From the NCBI RefSeq assembly GCF_013408095.1, contig NZ_JACBZF010000001.1, positions 310,001 through 374,000 of the forward strand: DNA of 64,000 nt, read 5' to 3'. A program made the position numbers and the translations under genes. Numbering within the stretch: position 1 is the first letter of the stretch; each line of letters opens with the position of its first letter. The notes beneath the pieces are model-generated. The model was given only the letters and a program-made list of their open reading frames with translations, had not been told where the DNA came from and did no database searches. Positions 1 through 8,135 of this stretch are shown piece after piece. The stretch comes from Novosphingobium marinum. Its GTDB lineage: Bacteria > Pseudomonadota > Alphaproteobacteria > Sphingomonadales > Sphingomonadaceae.

Positions 1-34
1 GACTCGCCGGCACGATCGGGAAAGGATGTTTTCG

Positions 35-1447
35 ATGGAAATGCAGAAGATGAAGGGCGAGGGCGGCCCAGAGTATCGCGACAGCCCTTCTCCTCACTTC
101 CAGCATATCGCGGCGCAGGACGACAAGCCCGCGCCCGCGTTGTTCTCCGAGTATTCCGAGAGCGAACTCGACAACGCCGAAGTGTCCCGGGAGCGGTACA
201 CCTCCGCCGAATTCCTCCGCCTCGAGCGCGAGCGTATGTGGCCGCGCGTCTGGCAGATGGCGTGCCGCGAGGAACAGATTCCCGAACCGGGCGACTGCAT
301 CGCATACGACGGTCCTGCCGCCTCGATCCTCGTCGTTCGCGGCGAGAACGGCGAGGTCCGGGCGTTCTACAACAGCTGCCCGCACCGCGGGATGAAGCTG
401 TGCCTTGGTCAGATGTCGGTCGAGAAGGTGAAGTGCCCGTTCCACTCGATCAGGTGGACGCTCGACGGAAAAGTCGATCACGTCCCCGCGCGATGGGACT
501 TTGCCGATACGAACATCGACGATCTCAAGCTGGCCGAAGTACGGGCCGACGTCTGGCAGGGCTTCGTATTCGTCAATCAGAACGCGGACGCTCCGCCTCT
601 GGCCGAATACCTGGGCAAGCTGGTCCCTCATTTCGAGGGTTGGGACCATGGCGAACGCTACGTCGAATCGATCATCCGCCGGCCGATCCGGGCAAACTGG
701 AAATCCTGCATCGAGGCTTTCCTCGAGGCTTATCACCTGTCCGGCGTTCATGCGCAGGCTCTGCCCTTCGGCGGCGAGTCCAGCACGCAGTACGATGTCT
801 GGCCCGACCAGCCGCACGTCAGCCGCTTTCTCGAACCGGTCGGATTCTCGAGCGACCAGTATCCGCGTGACCTGAGCGAGCAGGAGATAGTCGAGCTTGC
901 GACCAAGGTCGTCGCCGGGGGCGAAGTCGAAGTGGACGACCTGCCGGAAGGCGTAAGCGCGCGTCAGGCGATGGTCGCCGCGATGCGCGCGTCCTACAGC
1001 GAAATGCACGACAAGGACTATTCCGACCTTTCGGACGTCGAGGCCGGCGATGCGATCCAGTATCACCTCTTCCCGAACTTCATCATCTTCCGATCGCTGC
1101 CCTATCCCTTCATCTATCGCTTCCTGCCGGATCGCGAAGACCCAGGACTGACGATGTTCGAATTCTATATCTTCAGGCCAAAGGTGGAGGGCGAGGAGGT
1201 GCCCGAAGTACGGATCGCAGAACTCGAGGAAACCCAAAGCTATGCCGATGCGGATATGATGCCACCATGGCAGGCGTTGATCTACGATCAGGATGCAGAG
1301 GGGCTGAAGGCGTGCCAGGAAGGCATGCGCGACGGCGGCGACATGCCGATCCGCTACACCCGGTACCAGGAATCGCGTATCAGGCTGCTGCATCACACGC
1401 TCGGCCGCTATGTATCGGATGATCCTTCGGATGCGCCGGGGTTCTGA
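35..1447 (+). CDS. Rieske [2Fe-2S] ring-hydroxylating oxygenase, alpha subunit
   Basis: Terminal oxygenase of a Rieske non-heme iron system that hydroxylates an unidentified substrate. The Rieske cluster ligands are visible at about residues 115-137 as CPH and CPFH; the second half reads CPFHSIRW where CPYHGW is usual. The mononuclear iron region follows at about residues 225-240 (EAYHLSGVH). About 470 residues is normal for the family. An ATG at 26 also opens this frame, but the purine run GGGAAAGGA ends at it, while it sits 8 nt before the ATG at 35, so 35 is preferred. No ferredoxin or reductase gene is adjacent. It is one of five Rieske proteins in the window. Confidence 0.92.
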   Translation: MEMQKMKGEGGPEYRDSPSPHFQHIAAQDDKPAPALFSEYSESELDNAEVSRERYTSAEFLRLERERMWPRVWQMACREEQIPEPGDCIAYDGPAASILVVRGENGEVRAFYNSCPHRGMKLCLGQMSVEKVKCPFHSIRWTLDGKVDHVPARWDFADTNIDDLKLAEVRADVWQGFVFVNQNADAPPLAEYLGKLVPHFEGWDHGERYVESIIRRPIRANWKSCIEAFLEAYHLSGVHAQALPFGGESSTQYDVWPDQPHVSRFLEPVGFSSDQYPRDLSEQEIVELATKVVAGGEVEVDDLPEGVSARQAMVAAMRASYSEMHDKDYSDLSDVEAGDAIQYHLFPNFIIFRSLPYPFIYRFLPDREDPGLTMFEFYIFRPKVEGEEVPEVRIAELEETQSYADADMMPPWQALIYDQDAEGLKACQEGMRDGGDMPIRYTRYQESRIRLLHHTLGRYVSDDPSDAPGF

Positions 1448-1474
1448 TCCGGCCCGGATCCTGCCGGCCGCATC

Positions 1475-1503
1475 TTGACACCCCGCCGCGCAAGTCGTGA
1501 TAA
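1475..1503 (+). promoter_or_regulatory. Putative sigma70-type promoter for the enoyl-CoA hydratase
   Basis: A consensus TTGACA (-35) lies at 1475-1480, followed by 17 nt and TGATAA (-10) at 1498-1503. It overlaps operator site 1 and lies about 58 nt upstream of the hydratase start. Confidence 0.45.
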
Positions 1504-1515
1504 AGCGTACCGGAT
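1492..1515. promoter_or_regulatory. 24-bp operator, site 1 (weak)
   Basis: Arms AAGTCGT and ACCGGAT separated by 10 nt (GATAAAGCGT). The match to the window-wide operator is weak, but it overlaps the -10 box of a TTGACA promoter, which is where the better copies also lie. Confidence 0.35.
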
Positions 1516-1560
1516 TTCCGGTGCAATGGTCCGCCGGATAGTCCGGCCGGAGGGGATTGC

Positions 1561-2376
1561 ATGTACGAAACGCCCGAGGACGAGAGCTATCTCGTCGACC
1601 TGAACGACGGCGTCCTGCGCCTCTCGTTCAACCGGCCAAAGTTCGGCAATGCCGTACCGTCGCAGAACGTCCCCGCCTTCACCGAGCTCTTCCGCCGCGC
1701 GCAGGAAGACCCGGCCGTGCGGTGCATCCTGATCCGCGGGGAGGGTAAGGTTTTCTCGGCGGGCGGCGACGTCGCGGCGTTCGGCAAGTCGATCAAGCAG
1801 GACAAGGCCGAACGGCAGGAGGATTTCAGGGCGCGCCTCGGAAGGGCGCGCAAGCTCGTCGAGGCGATCTCGGGGTTCGAAGGCGCTATCGTGACGGCGG
1901 TACGTGGGGCCGCCGCCGGCGCGGGACTGTTCTATCCGCTGGTCGCGGACTACGCCATCGGCGACGAAACCGCGACTTTCGTCTTCGCTCACCAGCGCGT
2001 CGGCCTGACCCCGGACGGCGGCCTGACCACGGTGCTCCCGCAGATCGTCGGCGTCAGGATGGCGCGCACTCTCGTCATGACATCCGCCAAGGTCGACGCG
2101 GACGATGCCCTTCGGCTCGGCATGCTGAACGAGATCGTTCCGGCGGAACAACTCGACGAACAGGCGCTCAGGATCGCCAGGCGATTTGCGAAGGCCCCCC
2201 AGTTCGCGCTGCGAACGGCGAAGCGACTTATCAACGCAACGCCGGACCGCACCCTCGCCGAGCAACTCGATGCCGAAACCGATGCAATCGTTCGCTGTGT
2301 GGGCAATGACGATTTCGAGGAAGGCGTCAGGGCGTTCCTCGAAAAGCGCAAGCCGGACTACCCTTCGGCGCGCTGA
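1561..2376 (+). CDS. Enoyl-CoA hydratase/isomerase family protein
   Basis: Crotonase-fold protein of 271 aa, acting on an enoyl-CoA or similar thioester. The oxyanion-hole segments are visible: FSAGGD near residue 63 and GAAAGAGLFYPLVADYA near residue 115, followed by VGLTPDGGLT. The start is fixed by GGAGGGG at 1549-1555, 5 nt before the ATG. It is likely the only gene of its transcript: it ends 1 nt before the stop of the convergent DUF1330 gene. The exact reaction (hydratase, isomerase or hydrolase) cannot be read from the sequence. It is one of five crotonase-family genes in the window. Confidence 0.9.
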   Translation: MYETPEDESYLVDLNDGVLRLSFNRPKFGNAVPSQNVPAFTELFRRAQEDPAVRCILIRGEGKVFSAGGDVAAFGKSIKQDKAERQEDFRARLGRARKLVEAISGFEGAIVTAVRGAAAGAGLFYPLVADYAIGDETATFVFAHQRVGLTPDGGLTTVLPQIVGVRMARTLVMTSAKVDADDALRLGMLNEIVPAEQLDEQALRIARRFAKAPQFALRTAKRLINATPDRTLAEQLDAETDAIVRCVGNDDFEEGVRAFLEKRKPDYPSAR

Positions 2377-2377
2377 G

Positions 2378-2686
2378 CTACTGGCCCGGCGGGGGCAGGA
2401 CGTCGTCGACGAGGTAGATCGTGGTCTTCGCGCCCTTGCGCCGCGCTTCCCCATGAGGCCGGTACTCTTCAGAGGCCATGAATTGCTGCGCGGCTTCGAT
2501 CGAGGGATACTCGACGATCGCGACCGTCTGCGGCACCGGGTGCTCGCCCTCGAGCTGGATCGGCGCACGCGACAGGGCGAGGTAACGCCCGCCCGCGCGC
2601 TCGATCATCTTCGGCACCTCGCGGCGATAGGCCTCGACCCAGACAGGGTCGGTGTAATCAATGGTGACGATCATGTAGGCTGGCAT
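2378..2686 (-). CDS. DUF1330 / dimeric alpha-beta barrel protein
   Basis: Small protein of 102 aa of the ferredoxin-like alpha/beta-barrel type. It begins MPAYMIVTIDYTDP and carries the DUF1330-like pattern of a central VAIVEYPSIEAAQQF strand-helix unit and EYRPHGEARRKGA near the C-terminus. The frame is open further upstream, but the start at 2686 is preceded by an AGGAGAG ribosome site and matches the family length. It lies 29 nt downstream of the lipocalin-like gene in the same direction, so the two probably form an operon driven from the promoter region near 3750. Members of this fold often act as small isomerases or monooxygenases; the function here is unknown. Confidence 0.8.
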   Translation of the reverse strand: MPAYMIVTIDYTDPVWVEAYRREVPKMIERAGGRYLALSRAPIQLEGEHPVPQTVAIVEYPSIEAAQQFMASEEYRPHGEARRKGAKTTIYLVDDVLPPPGQ

Positions 2687-2715
2687 GTACGTGGCTCTCC
2701 TGCAGGTCCGTTCGC

Positions 2716-3717
2716 TCAGCCGCGCAGTCGGTCCTGATGCATCCGGTAGCTGTATTCGTTCCAGCTGACTTCCTGGCTTTCGCCGTACCCGGTCTTGCCG
2801 TTCCACGACCATTCGACGAGGCCGAGGTGACAGGTGGCGTTGGACCACCCGCCCCATTCCATCTGCGCGATCAGCTTGCCCTCGATATCGTAGGTGTCGC
2901 CCTTGTCGTCTTCGAAAGAGTAGTGGTGCGAGACCGGAGCGTTCCGGTCGCCGGTACGGCGCGTCAGCTTGCTCGATTTGGCGATGCGGCGCTGGTCCTT
3001 GCCGACGAGCACCCAGCCATCGTTGAAGATGCGCTGCGGCACGTCCATCACGCCCATCCATTCGGGATCGCGGGAAGGATCGTCATGCGATCCGACATTG
3101 AACGCAAAGTCGGCCCCGAACGCTCCGGTCACCCAGGTGTAGGGCGGCACCGGCGCATTGGTTTCCGGGCGCAGTTCGCCCCAGCTGCGATCGCGCACGG
3201 CGAAGCAGTCGACCCTGTGCTCCTCGCCGCGCAGGCGGAGCGAGCCGGTTACATGCATCAGCTGTTCGAAGTGGCGGTTGTTGGCGCGCATGATCGGCAC
3301 ATCCACCGCATCGCAGACCAGATCGAAGCTGCTGTCGCGCGACGGATCGTCGAACTGCATGCGCAACTTCTGCAGCGGCTCCTCGACGGTGACCGAGAAG
3401 CCGTTCGGATAGGCGATCCTGCTGCCGTCACCGACGACGTCCATTCCCATGTAGTCGCGGTAGTCGAAAACCTCGCAGGCCAGGTGGCCGGGCTTGATCC
3501 CCTTGTAGATCATGGCGCCGCCCGAAACGACGTCGAGGTTCGGATGAACCCAGCAATAGGCGAAGCAATTTATCCCCGCTTCCGGGACATGGAAGTTCCA
3601 GAACCACGTCTCAGTGAGGGTATCACCATTCGGCCCGGTGCCGTGGTAGAACTCGTCGCCGGGCTCGTGCCGGCCGAAGCCGCCACCAAGATTGCTGTTC
3701 CAGTCGGTGTCGGACAT
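2716..3717 (-). CDS. Lipocalin-like (AttH/CrtC-type, DUF7064/DUF7065-like) protein of unknown function
   Basis: Soluble protein of 333 aa rich in predicted beta strands, with no signal peptide or membrane segment. Its C-terminal half holds the pattern EQLMHVTGSLRLRGEE followed by VRDRSWGELRP. The same arrangement (EQIGRVTGTFTVGGE, then NRDHSLGPRD) occurs in the protein at 42936-43940, so the two are distant paralogues. Proteins of this type recall hydratase/dehydratase-like lipocalin folds that act on hydrophobic substrates; the Pfam DUF names are my recollection, not a search result. It is the first gene of the operon with the DUF1330 gene, with operator site 2 39 nt upstream. Confidence 0.7.
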   Translation of the reverse strand: MSDTDWNSNLGGGFGRHEPGDEFYHGTGPNGDTLTETWFWNFHVPEAGINCFAYCWVHPNLDVVSGGAMIYKGIKPGHLACEVFDYRDYMGMDVVGDGSRIAYPNGFSVTVEEPLQKLRMQFDDPSRDSSFDLVCDAVDVPIMRANNRHFEQLMHVTGSLRLRGEEHRVDCFAVRDRSWGELRPETNAPVPPYTWVTGAFGADFAFNVGSHDDPSRDPEWMGVMDVPQRIFNDGWVLVGKDQRRIAKSSKLTRRTGDRNAPVSHHYSFEDDKGDTYDIEGKLIAQMEWGGWSNATCHLGLVEWSWNGKTGYGESQEVSWNEYSYRMHQDRLRG

Positions 3718-3756
3718 CAGGCACTACTCCCAAAAAATTTTTCGCGTCTGCCGGCG

Positions 3757-3780
3757 TGATCGTACGCTAGACTACGTCAT
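3757..3780. promoter_or_regulatory. 24-bp operator, site 2
   Basis: Arms TGATCGT and ACGTCAT around ACGCTAGACT. It lies 39 nt upstream of the leftward lipocalin-like gene. Site 3 lies 57 nt further on, next to the divergent TonB receptor gene. Confidence 0.6.
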
Positions 3781-3837
3781 CGGAGCGATCAATCGCGAAT
3801 GCTCGTGGACGAGTGCCGGCCTGGCGTACGAAAATGC

Positions 3838-3861
3838 TAGACGTACGCGAGCTTACCATAT
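3838..3861. promoter_or_regulatory. 24-bp operator, site 3
   Basis: Arms TAGACGT and ACCATAT around ACGCGAGCTT. The spacer differs by one base from that of site 18. It is upstream of the TonB receptor (start 139 nt away) and overlaps a possible -10 box, TATATT, at 3859-3864. Confidence 0.65.
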
Positions 3862-3999
3862 ATTGCTGGGGTTACCGGTGCAGCAACGCGCGAACCGGTA
3901 AAAGGCAATCCGGCCTCGAATGTCGAATTGAGGATCGACATCGGCGAATGGGCCAGGGTGTGCCGACGGGCATTTCGATGTCGATATGGGAGGGAATCA

Positions 4000-6579
4000 A
4001 TGCGAATTTTGCGGGCGGTGAGCCTGGCTGCAGTTGCCGTTTCGATCGCCGGAGGTCAGGCCTCCGCGCAAACCACGTCCGAGGGTCTCGATATCCCGTC
4101 GACGGACAGCACCTCGACAGCTCCGGTCGATGACGATCGCCAGCGCGACGCTTCGTCCTATCCCAATTCCAATACGCAGACGGTGGTCGAGGACCGGCGC
4201 TCGGTGCGACTGGCGGCGGGCGACGAGATCATCGTTACCGCCCGTAAGCGCGACGAGACACTGATCTCGGTTCCCGTCGTGGTGACGGCAGTCGGCGGCG
4301 AGCAGCTTGCGGCGCAGGGCATCACCAACCTCGACGGCATCGCGCGGATCACGCCGCAGCTGCTGATCGGCAACCAGGGCGGCTCGGTCGAGGGCGGCAA
4401 CATCGCGATCCGCGGCGTTTCCGGTCCCGACCAGAACCCGTTCGGCAGTTCGGCGGTCGCTTTCAACATCGACGGCGTCAACATCGCCAAGGCCATGGTA
4501 CGTCGCATGAGCGACTTCGACATCGCGCAGGTCGAGGTGCTGAAGGGCCCGCAAGCCCTGTTCTTTGGAAAGAACAGCCCGGCGGGCATCATCAACATCC
4601 GTACCGCCGATCCGACCGACGTACTCGAAGCCAAGATTTCGGCGGGCTACGAATTCAACGCCGACCAGGTGCGCGTCGAAGGCTATGTATCCGGCCCTAT
4701 TTCCGACGCGCTCGGCGTCCGGCTCGCCGGTGTCTTCTCGGACATGAAGGGCGATGTGAGGGACCTCACGCCCACGGACTCGCCGTATTACGACGGAAGC
4801 CGCAACCCCAACATGCGCGACTGGGCGCTTCGCGGTACGCTCCGCTACGACGATGGCGGCGATTTCGACGCACGGCTGAAGGTCAACTACGGCGAGCTGT
4901 CGGGCAATGGCCCGGCCGCGACGACCGCGTTCACGAGCTGCCCCTACGGTCAGCGCTTCTCGAACTTCCTCGGTGGAACGATCGACCAGTGTTCGGCGAG
5001 CGACGGCGCGAACTCTAACGCCGGCTACGGTACGTTCCTGAGCGGAATCGGTGGCGACATCAGCCTGTTCCGTGACGATGGATCGAACTTCCAGAACCAG
5101 ACCCAGTTCCTGACCGGGCTGGAAATGAACTATCGGATCGGCGACGTGACCCTTACGTCGGTCACCGGCTACTACGACGTCTCGCTCGACCAGTGCCAGA
5201 ACTACGAGAACGACGCGACTGTCATCCTGCCGAGCTGCAATGTGCTCGACTACGAGGAAATCAGCCAGGAACTGCGCTTCCTGACCGATTTCGATGGCCC
5301 GCTGAACATCTCTGGCGGCCTCTATTACGCAAGCACCGACGCTACGACCGGGTCGATCACATACCTGTTCGGCGGCAACTTCGATCTGATTGCACCGGGC
5401 TTCGGCGGGCCGACCTCGCCCGCGTTGGTGAACAACTACTTCTTCGAGCAGAAGGCCAAGGCTTACTCGGCTTACCTCCAGGTCAGCTTCGAGCCGGTCG
5501 AGACCGTCTCGATCGAGGTTGGCGGTCGCTACTCGAAGGAAAAGAAGCGGCTTCCGGTCGTGCTTTCCGGCGGCGGATTGTCCGATGGCATTATTCCGGG
5601 CACGCCGTTCTTCGATGAAGGGTACGTCATTCTCACCGCGGACGAGCTGGCGCAGATGGGCGACGGCTTCGATTACCCGCTCAGCACGCTGGTCCGCCGC
5701 AAGGACAGCTGGACCGACTTCTCGCCGGAAGTCACGATCAGCTACCGTCCGAGCGACGACCTGACCCTGTTTGCATCGTACAAGCACGGCTTCTTGTCGG
5801 GCGGCTTCAACTCGGCTTCGGTGACTTTCAACGAGCCCGACGGCGACCTCGACCTCAGCTACGATCCGCAGACGATCAAGGGCTTCGAAGCCGGCCTGAA
5901 GGCCAACCTGCTCGACCGCGCGCTGCGGGTGAACCTGGCGGCATACCGCTACGACATCGACGACCAGCAGGTGACGGTCGTGTTCAATGCGACCAACTCG
6001 ATCCGGAATGCCGCGAAATCGCGGGTGCAGGGCATCGAGTTCGATTTCAACTACGATACTCCGCTCGAAGGCCTCTCGATCAACGGCGCTGCGGCCTACA
6101 ACGACGGCAAGTACCTCTCCTACCCCGGCGCTCCGTGCTACGGCGGTCAGAACGAGGCCACCGGCTGCGTCGGCGGCATCCAGGACCTTTCGAACAGCGA
6201 GCTGGTGCGCGCGCCCGACTGGAACCTGTCAGGCGGCTTCGACTTCAACACTCCCGTTGGCGGCGCGATGGAATTCGGCCTCAACGGCAACGTCAATTAC
6301 GTCAGCAGCTACCTGACCGACGGTTCGTCGGCGCCGAACGGTCGCCAGAGCGGCTATACGCTGCTCAACGCGACCGCGCGGATTTCCGACATCGACGATA
6401 CGTGGGAGCTTGCGGTGATCGGGCGGAACCTCACCGACAAGTACTACATCGTCGCCAGCAGCCTCGTGCCGTTCGCATTCGATCCGACCGGCACCGGCAC
6501 CCTGCTCGACCGCTTCGGGTCGATCAGCCGTGGCCGCGAGGTCATGCTGCGGCTGTCCTACCGCTTCGGCGGCAATTGA
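4000..6579 (+). CDS. TonB-dependent outer-membrane receptor
   Basis: Outer-membrane gated channel that would import the bulky or poorly soluble substrate of this locus. The start at 4000 is chosen because GGGAGGGA lies 5 nt upstream and the protein then begins with a clean signal peptide, MRILRAVSLAAVAVSIAGG ending ASA. A TonB-box-like DEIIVTARKR precedes the plug domain (about residues 75-210, with QVEVLKGPQALFFGKNSPAG). The 22-strand barrel fills the rest and ends in the aromatic-rich LSYRFGG. Its 859 aa length is typical of sphingomonad receptors. It is the only uptake receptor in the window and is preceded by two operator sites. Confidence 0.95.
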   Translation: MRILRAVSLAAVAVSIAGGQASAQTTSEGLDIPSTDSTSTAPVDDDRQRDASSYPNSNTQTVVEDRRSVRLAAGDEIIVTARKRDETLISVPVVVTAVGGEQLAAQGITNLDGIARITPQLLIGNQGGSVEGGNIAIRGVSGPDQNPFGSSAVAFNIDGVNIAKAMVRRMSDFDIAQVEVLKGPQALFFGKNSPAGIINIRTADPTDVLEAKISAGYEFNADQVRVEGYVSGPISDALGVRLAGVFSDMKGDVRDLTPTDSPYYDGSRNPNMRDWALRGTLRYDDGGDFDARLKVNYGELSGNGPAATTAFTSCPYGQRFSNFLGGTIDQCSASDGANSNAGYGTFLSGIGGDISLFRDDGSNFQNQTQFLTGLEMNYRIGDVTLTSVTGYYDVSLDQCQNYENDATVILPSCNVLDYEEISQELRFLTDFDGPLNISGGLYYASTDATTGSITYLFGGNFDLIAPGFGGPTSPALVNNYFFEQKAKAYSAYLQVSFEPVETVSIEVGGRYSKEKKRLPVVLSGGGLSDGIIPGTPFFDEGYVILTADELAQMGDGFDYPLSTLVRRKDSWTDFSPEVTISYRPSDDLTLFASYKHGFLSGGFNSASVTFNEPDGDLDLSYDPQTIKGFEAGLKANLLDRALRVNLAAYRYDIDDQQVTVVFNATNSIRNAAKSRVQGIEFDFNYDTPLEGLSINGAAAYNDGKYLSYPGAPCYGGQNEATGCVGGIQDLSNSELVRAPDWNLSGGFDFNTPVGGAMEFGLNGNVNYVSSYLTDGSSAPNGRQSGYTLLNATARISDIDDTWELAVIGRNLTDKYYIVASSLVPFAFDPTGTGTLLDRFGSISRGREVMLRLSYRFGGN

Positions 6580-6585
6580 TCGGGA

Positions 6586-6609
6586 AGACCGGACCGGCCG
6601 GTTCGGTCT
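6586..6609 (+). terminator. Palindromic hairpin after the TonB receptor gene
   Basis: Twelve-base arms AGACCGGACCGG and CCGGTTCGGTCT directly abut, with one mismatch, 6 nt after the receptor stop. There is no T-run, so it may be a transcript-stabilising hairpin rather than a complete terminator. Confidence 0.45.
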
Positions 6610-6624
6610 CCTGCCGATTTCCGG

Positions 6625-6657
6625 GGGGGCGGGGAGCGAGAGCTTTCCGCCCCCTTT
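6625..6657 (+). terminator. Rho-independent-like terminator
   Basis: Perfect 8-bp stem GGGGGCGG / CCGCCCCC with a 14-nt loop and a short TTT, between the TonB receptor and the convergent hydratase gene. Confidence 0.5.
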
Positions 6658-6708
6658 CGCTCGGCCACTGCCGTTCGGATTGCCCTGCTGGTCGTCGAAC
6701 GCGGCGGG

Positions 6709-7563
6709 TCAGCGGTCGGCTTCGGCGTCCCACCACGGGAAGAAGTCCGGAAGGTTCGCAGGAACCGTCTCGGGAAAGTCCGGGTCGCGCCTCTCCATGA
6801 AACTGGCGACGCCTTCCTTCACGTCATCGGACTGCGAACGCGAGTGGATGCCCATGCTCTCGATCCGGTGCGCCTCATGCGGCGTCTCGCAGCCCGACAT
6901 TTTCCAGAGCATCTGGCGAGAAAGCGCTACGGACACCGGGGCCGTGTTCTGAGCTATCGTCGTCGCGATGGCGCGTGCAGCGGGCAGGACATCGGCAGGC
7001 TCGTGCAACGAACGCACGAGGCCGCTCTCCAGAGCCTCTCGAGCCGAGACGCTTTGCCCTGTCAGGATCCATTCGAGCGCCTTCGATACACCAACGATTT
7101 TCGGCAGGAACCAGCTGCAGCACGATTCATTCGCGATGCCCCTGCGCACGAAGGGCAGCACGAACTTCGCGGTGGTCGAGGCGAGGCGGATGTCGGCGGC
7201 CAGCATCATCGTCACACCCATGCCGGCGGCAGGCCCGTTGTACGCGGCGATGACCGGCTTGAGGCAATCGAACAGGCGGAGCGCGATCACGCCGCCGAAA
7301 TCGCGGAACTCGATCTCGTCCTGTCCGGTGCCGCCGGTGAAGGAGCTTTTGGACGCCGAAAGGTCTGCCCCCGCGCAGAACACGCGGCCATTGCCAGTGA
7401 CGACGATGCAACGAACCTCCTCGTCGGCTTCGGCGCGGTCGATGAGCGAGATGAAGTCCTCGCCCATCCTGCGCGTGAAGGCGTTCATCTTGTCCGCGCG
7501 GTCGAACGTGATCGTGGCGATCCGCTCGGTCACCTCGTAGGCAAAGTGCTCGGGATTCGTCAT
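6709..7563 (-). CDS. Enoyl-CoA hydratase/isomerase family protein
   Basis: Crotonase-family protein of 284 aa. The first oxyanion segment reads VFCAGADLSASK near residue 60 and the second GPAAGMGVTMMLAADIRLA near residue 108, both canonical. The C-terminal LSRQMLWKMSG and EGVASFMERRDPDFP are typical of the enoyl-CoA hydratase/isomerase group. It lies 10 nt downstream of the NTF2-like gene and is probably co-transcribed with it from the operator-bearing promoter at about 8050. Of the crotonase proteins in this window it has the most conventional motifs. Confidence 0.9.
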   Translation of the reverse strand: MTNPEHFAYEVTERIATITFDRADKMNAFTRRMGEDFISLIDRAEADEEVRCIVVTGNGRVFCAGADLSASKSSFTGGTGQDEIEFRDFGGVIALRLFDCLKPVIAAYNGPAAGMGVTMMLAADIRLASTTAKFVLPFVRRGIANESCCSWFLPKIVGVSKALEWILTGQSVSAREALESGLVRSLHEPADVLPAARAIATTIAQNTAPVSVALSRQMLWKMSGCETPHEAHRIESMGIHSRSQSDDVKEGVASFMERRDPDFPETVPANLPDFFPWWDAEADR

Positions 7564-7573
7564 CGGCAGTTCC

Positions 7574-7996
7574 TCAACCGGCGCGCTGTCCCAGGCCCTT
7601 CGGAAAGCGGCGTTTCACCAGGCGGCTCATGTAATCGGTATCGTTGTATTCGAAGACCCTGGTGATCTTGCCGGAATCGAGGTGGAAGAGGAAATGGTAC
7701 GTGCTTTCGAAAGCCTCTCCGTCCTTGAACGTCGAGCGGCTCCGGGCGTGTACGGCAACGCGGTTGTCCTCGGCGGTGACCGAATGGATCGTGAAGACCG
7801 GCGGGTGCGTCAGGTCGCTCAGGACAAGGCCGAATACGTCGGCCAGTTCGTCCTTGCGATAAGTCCCGGCAAGTTCCCAGCTTCCCGGGACGAACCATTC
7901 GACCTCCTCTGACAGGAGCGGAAAGATATCCTCGCCCGCTTCCGCAAGGTCCAGGAACCGGAGAACCGTTGCCTTGTTCTTTTCGACTTCGCTCAT
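7574..7996 (-). CDS. SnoaL/NTF2-like protein
   Basis: Protein of 140 aa with the cone-shaped NTF2 fold pattern: an N-terminal helix (EVEKNKATVLRFLDLAEAG), the FPLLSEEVEWFVPG segment, and a C-terminal strand pair (HFLFHLDSGKITRVFEYND). Such proteins are usually isomerases, dehydratases or polyketide-cyclase-like enzymes; no diagnostic triad is clear here. The frame is open to 8059, but the start at 7996 has a GAGGAAAA ribosome site, and the longer form would run through operator site 4. It leads a two-gene operon with the downstream hydratase. Confidence 0.8.
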   Translation of the reverse strand: MSEVEKNKATVLRFLDLAEAGEDIFPLLSEEVEWFVPGSWELAGTYRKDELADVFGLVLSDLTHPPVFTIHSVTAEDNRVAVHARSRSTFKDGEAFESTYHFLFHLDSGKITRVFEYNDTDYMSRLVKRRFPKGLGQRAG

Positions 7997-8046
7997 CTGA
8001 TCTTTTTCCTCATGCATCCGCTGACACATTGGGTAGCGGTAACGCG

Positions 8047-8070
8047 TTGCGGTATGCAAGCTTACGAATT
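8047..8070. promoter_or_regulatory. 24-bp operator, site 4
   Basis: Arms TTGCGGT and ACGAATT around ATGCAAGCTT. It sits between the divergent NTF2-like gene (50 nt) and the Gfo/Idh oxidoreductase gene (65 nt). The spacer is nearly identical to that of sites 3 and 18. Confidence 0.6.
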
Positions 8071-8135
8071 ACACAGCCAGACGAGATTTCGGGCCGAACG
8101 GGCCCGTCTGCGATACGGGTAACAGGAGAGATGCA

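Noticed and set aside
3997..5787. 596-codon open frame antisense to the TonB receptor
   Set aside because: Codon-shadow of a high-GC gene; low-complexity R/V/A/D-rich translation, no motif, no ribosome site, and the sense strand encodes a clear receptor.
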